Source: Flavobacterium rivuli WB 3.3-2 = DSM 21788 (GTDB lineage Bacteria > Bacteroidota > Bacteroidia > Flavobacteriales > Flavobacteriaceae). Taken from it: a DNA stretch of 39,958 bases. The DNA lies in the NCBI RefSeq assembly GCF_000378485.1, contig NZ_KB899983.1, positions 1 to 39,958 of the forward strand, in the 5' to 3' direction. Made by a program: the position numbers and the translations under genes. The first letter of the stretch is position 1; each line of letters opens with the position of its first letter. The notes under the pieces were generated by a model. It saw only the letters and a list, made by a program, of their open reading frames with translations, ran no database searches and had not been told where the DNA came from. Below, piece after piece: positions 1 through 6,108 of this stretch.

Positions 1-193
1 TCATCACCTTCAAAAGCATTTTGGGATGGTACCCAGGATTTCCTTCTTTACTATAGGCTTCAAGTAACGGCTGGATATTTATTTTCTCTACAACGGAGTT
101 AATAACCCGGACCGGATGATGCGCAGGTATTAATTCATCAAACGAATGAGGGAAAAGAGTCGACTGGTTCTGGTTGTAGGGCTTAAATTTCAT
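1..193 (-). mobile_element. IS1182-family transposase, N-terminal fragment (runs off window edge)
   Basis: The minus-strand reading frame starts with ATG at 193-191 and stays open to the left edge, giving 64 residues that begin MKFKPYNQNQSTLFPHSFDE. The pattern of an early hydrophobic-acidic segment, then HHPVR, then GNPGYHPKMLLKV is the typical N-terminal domain (DUF772-like) of IS1182-group DDE transposases. Only the 5' end lies in the window, so the DDE catalytic residues and the other end of the element cannot be seen, and it is unknown whether the copy is intact. A 15-bp palindrome (203-217) lies just upstream and could be part of the element end or of its promoter. Family assignment rests on recognition of the N-terminal motif alone. 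Confidence 0.8.
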
Positions 194-202
194 CGCTTAA
201 AA

Positions 203-217
203 TATTGATAATCAATA
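203..217. repeat. 15-bp palindrome upstream of the transposase
   Basis: TATTGATAATCAATA is a perfect palindrome around a central A, ten bases upstream of the transposase ATG. It may be an operator or part of the IS end; nothing else supports a function. Confidence 0.35.
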
Positions 218-260
218 CTTGAATATAATAAAAAATAAACTTTCTGCCAAAAAAATGCAT

Positions 261-289
261 AAAAAAACCGCCTCAGTTTTGAGACGGCT
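261..289 (-). terminator. Rho-independent terminator after the 77-aa gene
   Basis: Read on the minus strand, CCGTCTC pairs with GAGGCGG around a 6-nt loop (one G-T pair) and is followed by seven T. It lies 33 bases downstream of the 323-556 gene and also separates it from the transposase. Confidence 0.8.
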
Positions 290-322
290 TCATTACTTTT
301 AAGTAGTACGATTAAATGTAAG

Positions 323-556
323 TTATTCTACAGTATCAAGCAGGTTTACTTTGTTTACAGGTACATTACCTGTAGTGTCCTGCAAAATTTCTATACCAAG
401 AATCTCAAAGGGACGCTCTATCTGGTTGCCATTCGTGTCAAGGTACTCTAATACAAGTTCATCAAAGCTATCCGGGTGCAGGGTAATTGCAACACTGTCG
501 GTTAACTCGTTTTCTACAATAAAATTACGCATCGCGTCTAAAGTAATTTTCTCCAT
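323..556 (-). CDS. Small acidic hypothetical protein (77 aa)
   Basis: A 77-residue protein with no recognised family. It is acidic and soluble, without a signal peptide or membrane segment, and reads as one short helix followed by alternating strand-like segments. It has its own terminator (261-289), and a weak -7 element, TACTTTTA on the minus strand (579-586), lies 23 bases upstream of the ATG. An imperfect inverted repeat at 608-648 lies further upstream. These flanking signals are the main reason to accept it as a real gene. The overlapping plus-strand frame (351-572) is a shadow. Function unknown. Confidence 0.6.
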   Translation of the reverse strand: MEKITLDAMRNFIVENELTDSVAITLHPDSFDELVLEYLDTNGNQIERPFEILGIEILQDTTGNVPVNKVNLLDTVE

Positions 557-607
557 GTTTTCAGATTTTTAGGTAGCATAAAAGTAAATAATAAACTGAA
601 TAAAATT

Positions 608-648
608 CTGTTAAAAATGTTAAATATTGATAATTTAACATTTAACAG
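608..648. repeat. Imperfect inverted repeat upstream of the 77-aa gene
   Basis: The right arm read in reverse complement is CTGTTAAATGTTAAAT, and the left arm is the same with two extra A. The arms are separated by about seven bases. The repeat lies about 50 bases upstream of the 77-aa gene. It could be an operator or a hairpin. Confidence 0.4.
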
Positions 649-940
649 TCTGTTTAGTTCAGAATAATACATAAAATCTTGTTAAAATTTTATGATATGA
701 AAATTCTTATTTGTTAAATTATTAGTGTTCTTCTTTTTTAATTTGATAATTATCGTATTGTGCTGATAGTATTAACGTTATAGATATAGTATGCCCGCCT
801 ACCATTTCTATAAAACATTAACCATGAGTGAATGCTGATTATATTTTATAAAGATTTATTTGTAAGATTCGATGTGTTAAGGCACAATGGCGTTTAAAAG
901 GTGTACAAGAAAGTTTGATATCGCAGTAATCATAATTGTG

Positions 941-967
941 TAGTTTTACATTGAGAGTGTAAAACTA
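941..967. repeat. Perfect 10-bp inverted repeat
   Basis: TAGTTTTACA and TGTAAAACTA flank a 7-base spacer. It lies just beyond the terminator of the lipoprotein gene and has no obvious gene of its own. It could be a protein-binding site or a weak second hairpin. Confidence 0.4.
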
Positions 968-975
968 ACGTATAC

Positions 976-1016
976 AAAAACACCATAAAATACCCATTAA
1001 TAGGGATTTTATGGTG
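976..1016 (-). terminator. Terminator of the lipoprotein gene
   Basis: On the minus strand a 14-bp stem (CACCATAAAATCCC pairing with GGG-bulge-TATTTTATGGTG) is followed by TTTTTG. It lies 34 bases after the stop codon of the 1051-1668 gene. Confidence 0.75.
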
Positions 1017-1050
1017 TAAGGCAGTTTTAAATGTTAAAGTTTACTGTCTG

Positions 1051-1668
1051 CTATCTAAAATCTACAATACCCTCTCCGTTATTTCCGGTTTTAGGGGTTC
1101 GGTTTACAGCAGTGTCCCAGTTAACGCCGGGGTATTTCTTTTTAAATTCGGGAATGTCGCGGGTATAATAATCGGCAACATAAATGCGGGGCGTACCTTT
1201 TTCGGCAAGGTCTTTATAATCCATTTCGCCCACATAGGTTATTTCGCCTTTTTTAATTTCAAAGGGTATAGCAAATAATTTACTGCTGCTTACCATGCCG
1301 TTAGACCCTAAATGATCTAAGTAGCTGTATTGTGTAAAGGCATAGCTGCCCGGTTCGCGTTCTATTACTACGAGGTAGCTCTTTTTATTATTAAAGTCGC
1401 CGTTAAAACCTTTCTCTTTATTCTGACGGCCATTAATCATAATTTTGCCGGCATTCTGCTTTTTAAATTTTTTATCGCCACTTTGTGCATTGTAAAAAAA
1501 GCGGTAAATATCGTTTACGGGTACATCGCCTTCAAAAGTTATAGTAGCAATGGCAATACCTTTCTCTGCAGAAGGTGTAAAGCCTGTGGCAGGAACAGCA
1601 TCTGTAGAGGCGGCATTACAGCCTATCAGCAGCAGGAACAGGGGCAAGAGTATATAAGAAAATTTCAT
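1051..1668 (-). CDS. Hypothetical lipoprotein (205 aa)
   Basis: The N-terminus has a basic start, a run of leucines (residues 7-15) and the lipobox LLIGC with Cys17, so it should be exported and lipid-anchored. The mature part is rich in beta-strand-like segments and basic residues, and no known domain is recognised. A -7 element TAACTTTG on the minus strand (1693-1700) lies 25 bases upstream of the ATG and supports this start. A strong terminator follows at 976-1016, so it is probably transcribed alone. It is divergent from the secreted protein at 1765 and the two promoters face away from each other in a short region. Function unknown. Confidence 0.8.
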   Translation of the reverse strand: MKFSYILLPLFLLLIGCNAASTDAVPATGFTPSAEKGIAIATITFEGDVPVNDIYRFFYNAQSGDKKFKKQNAGKIMINGRQNKEKGFNGDFNNKKSYLVVIEREPGSYAFTQYSYLDHLGSNGMVSSSKLFAIPFEIKKGEITYVGEMDYKDLAEKGTPRIYVADYYTRDIPEFKKKYPGVNWDTAVNRTPKTGNNGEGIVDFR

Positions 1669-1692
1669 AGCGCATATTAATTGTTAGAAACA

Positions 1693-1700
1693 CAAAGTTA
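1693..1700 (-). promoter_or_regulatory. -7 promoter element of the lipoprotein gene
   Basis: The minus strand reads TAACTTTG, a full match to the Bacteroidota -7 consensus TAnnTTTG, 25 bases upstream of the ATG. No clear -33 TTTG is seen. Confidence 0.5.
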
Positions 1701-1712
1701 AACCAAATTGCA

Positions 1713-1746
1713 TTTGCCATTAGTTAAAAGAAAAATTTTATATTTG
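1713..1746 (+). promoter_or_regulatory. Promoter of the 1765 gene (-33 TTTG, -7 TATATTTG)
   Basis: TTTG at 1713-1716 and TATATTTG at 1739-1746, separated by 22 bases, match the Bacteroidota promoter form. Transcription would start near 1753, which rules out the upstream ATG at 1708 and supports the ATG at 1765. Confidence 0.6.
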
Positions 1747-1764
1747 GTTGCAAACATTCCTGTC

Positions 1765-2184
1765 ATGAAAAGAATATCGTTACTCTTTATAGTACTAACT
1801 ACGCTAACATCATTTACCACGCCATATAAAACCGCTTTTACTCTTGTGGGTACCTGGGCCGAGGATAAGCGCACAGCGCCATCCTTTGTTTTTGATAGCG
1901 AAGGTTATGCCAAAGTGGTTATAGATGGCGTACTTAAAGGCGGTAAAGAATTTATGTACAACGGGCACAAAGCAAGCATAACCTATAAAGCTAACCTTGA
2001 TGTTAACCCACACGAGGTTGTTATTAAAGTCACTACTTTAGATACTAACGAAAAGGAAACCCTTAAAGGAATATTTACTGTTGTAGATGATAACACCATA
2101 AAACTATCTTACACTACAGATAACAGGCCTAACCAGTTTTATGAGTACGACCTTTTTAGTACTACTTACAAGCGTATAAAATAA
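1765..2184 (+). CDS. Small secreted lipocalin-like hypothetical protein (139 aa)
   Basis: Starting at 1765 gives a normal signal peptide (MKRISLLFIVLTTLTSF). The mature protein opens with LVGTWAED and continues as successive beta-strand segments ending in a Tyr-rich strand. The sequence LxGTW at the start of a small beta-rich secreted protein is reminiscent of lipocalin-like domains, but the match is by pattern only. The frame is open from 1708, but the predicted promoter (-7 at 1739-1746) lies inside that extension, so the shorter start is preferred. Function unknown. Confidence 0.7.
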   Translation: MKRISLLFIVLTTLTSFTTPYKTAFTLVGTWAEDKRTAPSFVFDSEGYAKVVIDGVLKGGKEFMYNGHKASITYKANLDVNPHEVVIKVTTLDTNEKETLKGIFTVVDDNTIKLSYTTDNRPNQFYEYDLFSTTYKRIK

Positions 2185-2307
2185 ATTTTATAAACCGGAA
2201 CAGAGTAAATGTATAATAGTATAAATAGAATGTAAAATTATATAAAACATTCATTTTTAGTTGTTTAGTTTAACGTAACCTTATCATTTATTAACAAAAC
2301 AATGTAT

Positions 2308-2336
2308 TTTGCTTAAGCATGGTATAGGTAATTTTA
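2308..2336 (+). promoter_or_regulatory. Likely promoter of the small membrane protein
   Basis: TTTG at 2308-2311 and TAATTTTA at 2329-2336 (last base off consensus), spaced 17 bases. The start point would fall near 2343, after the ATG at 2338, so translation should begin at the ATG at 2377. Confidence 0.45.
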
Positions 2337-2376
2337 CATGACATCCAAAAGGATACAATCATTAAAATCTATCATT

Positions 2377-2673
2377 ATGTCATTTAACAGCAACGACCAT
2401 TCTGAAGGCAAAGTAGCCAAAACTATCGAAAAACAAACAGCTAAAATCCCATCAGATGTATTTCTTTGGGCAGCATTAGGCTCTATGGCAGTATCTGCCG
2501 GCCTTAAAATTGCAGGCCAAAAAACTACGGCTCTTTTTGTGGGTCAGTGGGCAGCACCTTTTTTATTGTTAGGGATTTACAACAAAATTGTAAAACTTGA
2601 AGGCAGCGATGCCGAAGACAAGCACCCGATTAGCCAGTATGATAATCCTGATGACGATCAGATTTTCGGTTAA
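2377..2673 (+). CDS. Small hypothetical membrane protein (98 aa)
   Basis: The protein has a hydrophilic N-terminus, two hydrophobic segments (about residues 28-45 and 52-72) and an acidic C-terminus ending DNPDDDQIFG. Two short membrane spans with both ends on the same side are likely. The family is not recognised. An in-frame ATG exists at 2338, but the promoter position argues for the start at 2377. It ends at a strong bidirectional terminator that faces the convergent NdpA gene. Confidence 0.7.
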   Translation: MSFNSNDHSEGKVAKTIEKQTAKIPSDVFLWAALGSMAVSAGLKIAGQKTTALFVGQWAAPFLLLGIYNKIVKLEGSDAEDKHPISQYDNPDDDQIFG

Positions 2674-2680
2674 GTAATAT

Positions 2681-2717
2681 AAAAAGCCCTGTCAATAATA
2701 AATCGACAGGGCTTTTT
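2681..2717. terminator. Bidirectional terminator between convergent genes
   Basis: AAAAAGCCCTGTC and GACAGGGCTTTTT form a perfect 13-bp hairpin around an 11-base loop, with A and T runs on the two sides. It serves the membrane protein on the plus strand and the NdpA-like gene on the minus strand. Confidence 0.9.
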
Positions 2718-2735
2718 GTATAATTAAAAAAGGTA

Positions 2736-3794
2736 TTAGCTTTTTTGCTCTTTATTAAAGTAAACAAGGTAGTAATACATTTGTTTTTCTTCGTCCCAGC
2801 CCTTTTCAACAAATTTTTCGGCACTTTCTGTATTTATAAAGTCCAGTTTTATTTGTATGTTAGTATCCAGGTTAATAACGTTTTTTATTTTTTTACGAGC
2901 ATCCGTTACTGCTGCATTTGCAATAGGAAAAGTTGTAACGTCTTCTATGCTGTATTTAGGTGCTTTCTCTACCTTATAGTTTTTAAATTCAGGTATAAGG
3001 TCCGGGTTTTCTATAACATCATTTAAAAATGCAGTTTCTTCAAACGTGTCATTTTTAGCAAAGTGGTTAACGGCCCTGTTCATAAACATTACTTCTTCTT
3101 TCTTGTCTTCTGCCGGTAATACTACATCTTTAGCAAAATCCTGAACGAATTTCATGTACTTTTTAGTAATGAAATTTTCGTCCTGAAACGTATCTACCGA
3201 TAGGAAATGTTCCAGCCAGTAACGCGCATCATAACGGTTATGGTCTATAGTAAGTATTTTATAGCCTTCTTCTTTTTTATAGTTAAAGATAATACAGCCT
3301 TTATCGAGCTTGTTAAGGTTAATACCCTGCTGAAGCATAAGCTCGATGTTTCCGCCTTTTTCGTCAAACTGAAGGAAATCTGTTTTTATCTCACTTTTAA
3401 AGATACCAATTGCGTCAACCGGGTTGTTATCTATAGTAATATTGGTAAGGTAAGCCACATAAACCTCACCATTTTTAATGTGCGGGTGGTTAGACTGCTC
3501 AAAAAGGTGCTTGGTTATTTTTTTAGAAACTTCATGTGCCTTGCTTGGGTCGGTAAAAACCTCTGTAGCAAAGTTATACATGTCGTGGTAATCTAAATGC
3601 ACATCATGCGCAAACTGAAAATAGTTTTCTTCCTTATCCCTGAAAGGTTTAAAAAAATACTCTTTTAAAAGCGGAATAATTTCATCTGTAGGCTTATAGT
3701 GCTCATCAGATAAAAAAATGGCCTCACTACGGCTTTTGTTTCCTACCCTGTGGATTGAAAGGGTGTCTATATTTGTATTGAATAAATTGATCAT
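2736..3794 (-). CDS. NdpA/YejK-family nucleoid-associated protein
   Basis: A 352-residue cytosolic protein that looks like the 37-kDa nucleoid-associated family (PF04245), in which members bind DNA non-specifically and help organise the nucleoid. The N-terminus MINLFNTNIDTLSIHRVGNK and the central stretch on sensing and DNA-ending segments (GIFKSEIKTDF, then GCIIFNY) fit this family, and the length is usual. The next features upstream on the same strand are the four-helix-bundle cassette and the PRiA4_ORF3-like gene. Only seven bases separate the ATG from the cassette edge, so its promoter must lie inside the cassette, or it is read through from upstream. It ends at the shared terminator 2681-2717. 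Confidence 0.85.
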   Translation of the reverse strand: MINLFNTNIDTLSIHRVGNKSRSEAIFLSDEHYKPTDEIIPLLKEYFFKPFRDKEENYFQFAHDVHLDYHDMYNFATEVFTDPSKAHEVSKKITKHLFEQSNHPHIKNGEVYVAYLTNITIDNNPVDAIGIFKSEIKTDFLQFDEKGGNIELMLQQGINLNKLDKGCIIFNYKKEEGYKILTIDHNRYDARYWLEHFLSVDTFQDENFITKKYMKFVQDFAKDVVLPAEDKKEEVMFMNRAVNHFAKNDTFEETAFLNDVIENPDLIPEFKNYKVEKAPKYSIEDVTTFPIANAAVTDARKKIKNVINLDTNIQIKLDFINTESAEKFVEKGWDEEKQMYYYLVYFNKEQKS

Positions 3795-3836
3795 CGATTT
3801 TGAAAAAGGTTCTTAGGTTCTTAGAGGCTAAGATTT

Positions 3837-4196
3837 TTAGCGCCTCTCTTTAATTTTATTAGAAAATGATACCAGCATTATCTCAAGTTCACGGGTATCG
3901 GCATATAAAGCATTAAACGTATCTTGCGCAAGGTAATCAATATTATATGCTATTTCTATCTGCGTTTGTAATTCAAATAAGGATGCTGTTGCAATATTTA
4001 AAAATCGTAGGAAATCTCCATCAGAATTTCTTCCATACCCTTCAGCAATATTGCTTGGCATAGAAACACTACATCGCCTTATTTGAGATGTTAACCCAAA
4101 AATCTCCTCTTTGGGGAATTGTTGGGTTGTTTTATAAATTTTTGTAACAAGTGCCATGGCTTTTTGCCATATTAACAGGTTTCTAAAGGTGCTCAT
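3837..4196 (-). CDS. Four-helix-bundle protein, 23S rRNA intervening-sequence (S23) family
   Basis: The 119-residue product starts MSTFRNLLIWQKAM and contains the family hallmarks: an early F-R-x-L-x-x-W-Q-K-A-M helix, FGLTSQIRRCSVSMPSNIAEG and a final helix with an ELEIMLVS segment. These are typical of PF05635 proteins, which form pentameric four-helix bundles; the biochemical role is not firmly known. The frame is open from 4244, but a -7 element TATTTTTG on the minus strand (4220-4227) and the family N-terminus support the start at 4196. The stop codon lies inside the last unit of the left octamer array. It is the only gene in the cassette 3802-4322. Confidence 0.88.
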   Translation of the reverse strand: MSTFRNLLIWQKAMALVTKIYKTTQQFPKEEIFGLTSQIRRCSVSMPSNIAEGYGRNSDGDFLRFLNIATASLFELQTQIEIAYNIDYLAQDTFNALYADTRELEIMLVSFSNKIKERR

Positions 4197-4219
4197 AAAT
4201 TTATATTTAAGGTTGTTGC

Positions 4220-4227
4220 CAAAAATA
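4220..4227 (-). promoter_or_regulatory. -7 element inside the four-helix cassette
   Basis: The minus strand reads TATTTTTG, a full TAnnTTTG match 24 bases upstream of the ATG at 4196. The cassette therefore appears to carry its own promoter. Confidence 0.5.
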
Positions 4228-4322
4228 TAATTTTTAAGGTTCATAGATCCTGAGAATTTGAGGAACTTAGAATCTAAGTTTCTCTAAGTCTCTCAGCACC
4301 TAAGTTCCTCAGAACCTTTCTC

Positions 4323-4868
4323 CTAATTCCAATTATGGTCATTAAGCCCTAAGTCGTCCATGTTGTGGTCATCATCAAACATGTCAAGGTCTTCCTCATC
4401 ATAATCGTCGTCAAACTCGCCGTAAAGGTCGTCGCTGGTAGCATCTGTGCCAAAAGCCATTTCCGGTGCGCTTGCAGGCATTTCGCCATGTGCAAAAAGT
4501 AGGTCCGGGTAAGCCGTTCCTGCTTCCGGCTCTTCAATAGCGGCAAGTTCTACAAAAAACGTCCACATATTTAAAAAGTCATAAACATAAATAATTTTAT
4601 TGCTTTCCCTGTCCAGGGTATCACCCAGTACATAGTCGGCCATAGTTTTTTGCTCTCCCGGAATATCACCGGTGTCAAAAAGTGCAATTTCATCTTCCTG
4701 GGTCCAGTCGTCATCGCAGGTATAAAAAGAGGCAATCTCCATTCCATCAAACCCAAAGGCATTAACAATGGCATTATGAAGGTCTTCCAGCGTATCTTCT
4801 TCAAGAATGGCTATATCCCTAAATATATCTTCTTCTGCATCCAGTATTACCCTAAATTTATAAACCAT
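4323..4868 (-). CDS. PRiA4_ORF3-like acidic protein (181 aa)
   Basis: The N-terminal two-thirds resembles the plasmid pRiA4b ORF-3 family (PF07929, also seen as IS1096 passenger TnpR-like): YKFRVILDAEEDIFRDIAI, then TLEDLHNAIVNAFGF, then SFYTCDDDW. In other members the domain shows a ubiquitin-like or swapped-hairpin fold. The last 40 or so residues are almost all Asp, Glu, Met and Asn, an acidic tail that could bind basic partners. No enzyme motif is seen. A -7 element TACCTTTG (4889-4896, minus strand) lies 21 bases upstream. The stop codon is directly next to the four-helix cassette, and NdpA is the next conventional gene, so the two may once have been an operon. Confidence 0.82.
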   Translation of the reverse strand: MVYKFRVILDAEEDIFRDIAILEEDTLEDLHNAIVNAFGFDGMEIASFYTCDDDWTQEDEIALFDTGDIPGEQKTMADYVLGDTLDRESNKIIYVYDFLNMWTFFVELAAIEEPEAGTAYPDLLFAHGEMPASAPEMAFGTDATSDDLYGEFDDDYDEEDLDMFDDDHNMDDLGLNDHNWN

Positions 4869-4888
4869 AGTAGTAGCATTTAATCCCT

Positions 4889-4896
4889 CAAAGGTA
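4889..4896 (-). promoter_or_regulatory. -7 element of the PRiA4_ORF3-like gene
   Basis: Minus strand TACCTTTG, a full match to TAnnTTTG, 21 bases upstream of the ATG. No good -33 box is visible. Confidence 0.5.
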
Positions 4897-4980
4897 AAAT
4901 ATAAATTCTGATTTTGGGTTTTGGAATTTTAGAAATTTTGGATATAGGGTATTTTCCATTTATTTAAAGGGCCTGATTTG

Positions 4981-5154
4981 TAATACCAAATGAAAATATA
5001 ATATAGTTCAAATATTTTTTCACGCAAAGTCGCGAAGCCGCAAAGCTGTAGTATTTAATAAATGGAACAATAGCAACTGTTAAGTCGCAAAGCTTCGCGA
5101 CTTTGCGTGACATTTAATCCCAATTTAACCATAATACATATGCAAATGGTATTA
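4981..5154. repeat. MITE-like element with nested inverted repeats
   Basis: The outer arms 4981-5011 and 5124-5154 are inverted copies matching at about 23 of 31 positions, both ending in TAATACCA. Inside lies a perfect 18-bp inverted repeat (TCACGCAAAGTCGCGAAG at 5020-5037; its complement at 5093-5110). The left inner arm continues as 8-base units ending in GCAAAG, GCGAAG and GCAAAG at 5029, 5037 and 5045. There is no reading frame inside, so it looks like a small non-autonomous element or a structured RNA. No target-site duplication was found. Confidence 0.6.
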
Positions 5155-5221
5155 GATGTTTTTTAATCCGTATAGTTTAAGGCAGGTTAAAAGTATATGA
5201 AGATAAATATCTGAAAATTAC

Positions 5222-5229
5222 TATTTTTG
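5222..5229 (+). promoter_or_regulatory. -7 element of the LytTR regulator gene
   Basis: TATTTTTG matches TAnnTTTG and lies 31 bases upstream of the ATG at 5261. Confidence 0.45.
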
Positions 5230-5260
5230 AAAAATCATCAATCACTCAAAACCATACCAT

Positions 5261-6016
5261 ATGACCGTCATTATTATAGAAGATGAAAAACCTGCGGCGC
5301 GCCTGCTGCAGCGCAAACTGCAAAAACTGGATATTACAGCCGGCACCATGCTGCACTCTGTACAGGAAGCCGTAGAGTGGTTTAATAACAACCAGCACCC
5401 CGACCTTATTTTTCTTGATATACAACTGTCAGATGGCTTATCTTTTGAGATCTTCGACCGTGTACATATAACCAGTGCTGTTATTTTTACAACGGCTTAT
5501 GATGAGTATGCCCTGCGTGCCTTTAAGCTTAACAGTATAGATTACTTGCTTAAGCCTATAGACGAAGACGATCTTGAAGCTGCTGTTGCCAAGTTTAAAG
5601 AGCGCCAGCCCAAACCGCAACCACAGGCCATAGATTTTGACCAGATAAAGCGCATGCTGTCCAACCCTGCCGAGAAAGCCTATAAAAAACGCTTTACCAT
5701 AAAAATGGGGCAGCACCTTAAGATGATTAATATTGAGGATGCCGAATGTTTTTATAGCGAGAACAAAGGCACTTATATTCACACTACCGATAATCGTGAT
5801 TACTTACTGGAAAACACTTTAGAGCAGTTGGAAGCGGAACTCGACCCTAAGCAGTTTTTCAGGGTAAGCAGAAAGTTTATAGTGGCTGTTAATGCCATTA
5901 AAGATATTGTGGTGTACACTAATTCCCGACTTAAGGTTATACCGCCTACCTATAAGGATGACGAAATAATTGTGAGCCGCGAGCGGGTAAACGATTTTAA
6001 AGAATGGTTGGGATAA
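5261..6016 (+). CDS. LytTR-family response regulator
   Basis: A 251-residue two-domain regulator. The receiver domain (about residues 1-115) starts VIIIEDE with the acidic pair at 7-9, has the phospho-acceptor Asp53 in LIFLDIQLSDG, Thr77/78 and Lys98 in LLKP. The C-terminal LytTR DNA-binding domain (about 145-250) has the typical FYSENKGTYIHT and FFRVSRKFIV segments. Such proteins are usually phosphorylated by a His_kinase-type (LytS-like) partner, but no kinase gene lies next to it. It has its own -7 element (5222-5229) and is followed after 92 bases by the DoxX genes on the same strand, which could be targets. Confidence 0.93.
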   Translation: MTVIIIEDEKPAARLLQRKLQKLDITAGTMLHSVQEAVEWFNNNQHPDLIFLDIQLSDGLSFEIFDRVHITSAVIFTTAYDEYALRAFKLNSIDYLLKPIDEDDLEAAVAKFKERQPKPQPQAIDFDQIKRMLSNPAEKAYKKRFTIKMGQHLKMINIEDAECFYSENKGTYIHTTDNRDYLLENTLEQLEAELDPKQFFRVSRKFIVAVNAIKDIVVYTNSRLKVIPPTYKDDEIIVSRERVNDFKEWLG

Positions 6017-6108
6017 ATTAATACTATATTTCTTATTTATAGTGTTGTAATATTCATTAAATTAGCTTGTTATAAATTTATGTTGATTTTAATAAAGTTA
6101 AATTTAAG

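Larger units (their letters stand above)
557..1050. other. Gene-free interval with inverted repeats
   Basis: About 490 bases of very AT-rich DNA between two minus-strand genes, with no convincing reading frame or tRNA. It holds the promoter area of the 77-aa gene, an imperfect inverted repeat at 608-648 (CTGTTAAATGTTAAAT arms, one arm with two extra A), a perfect 10-bp inverted repeat at 941-967 and a terminator at 976-1016. Confidence 0.6.
3802..4322 (-). mobile_element. Four-helix-bundle gene cassette bounded by inverted octamer-repeat arrays
   Basis: The left flank (3802-3840) and the reverse complement of the right flank (4284-4322) match at about 29 of 39 positions, both opening GARAAAGGTTCT. 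Inside the flanks the core CTNAG recurs every 8 bases: left at 3812, 3820, 3828 and (TTTAG) 3836; right at 4250, 4258 (TTGAG), 4266, 4274, then after a 2-base phase shift 4284, 4292, 4300 and 4308. The right edge touches the stop codon of the PRiA4 gene and the left edge lies seven bases from the NdpA ATG. Only one gene lies inside. The transcript could fold into a stem with the gene in the loop, as in 23S rRNA intervening sequences. Mobility is inferred, and no target duplication was seen. Confidence 0.6.
4869..5260. other. Intergenic interval holding an inverted-repeat element
   Basis: No gene is seen between the divergent PRiA4 and LytTR genes. The interval contains the minus-strand promoter at 4889-4896, the inverted-repeat element 4981-5154 and the LytTR -7 element at 5222-5229. 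Confidence 0.65.

Noticed and set aside
557..1050. tRNA or other classical RNA gene in the gene-free interval
   Set aside because: No GTTCGA-type T-loop or cloverleaf arms were seen; only simple hairpins are present.
3812..4312. CRISPR-like array in the octamer repeats
   Set aside because: The units are only 8 bases long, with 3-base variable parts, no unique spacers of 30 bases, and no cas genes are present.
4981..5154. Target-site duplication around the small repeat element
   Set aside because: The bases on both sides (ATTTG on the left, GATGT on the right) do not match, so no recent insertion can be claimed from this copy alone.
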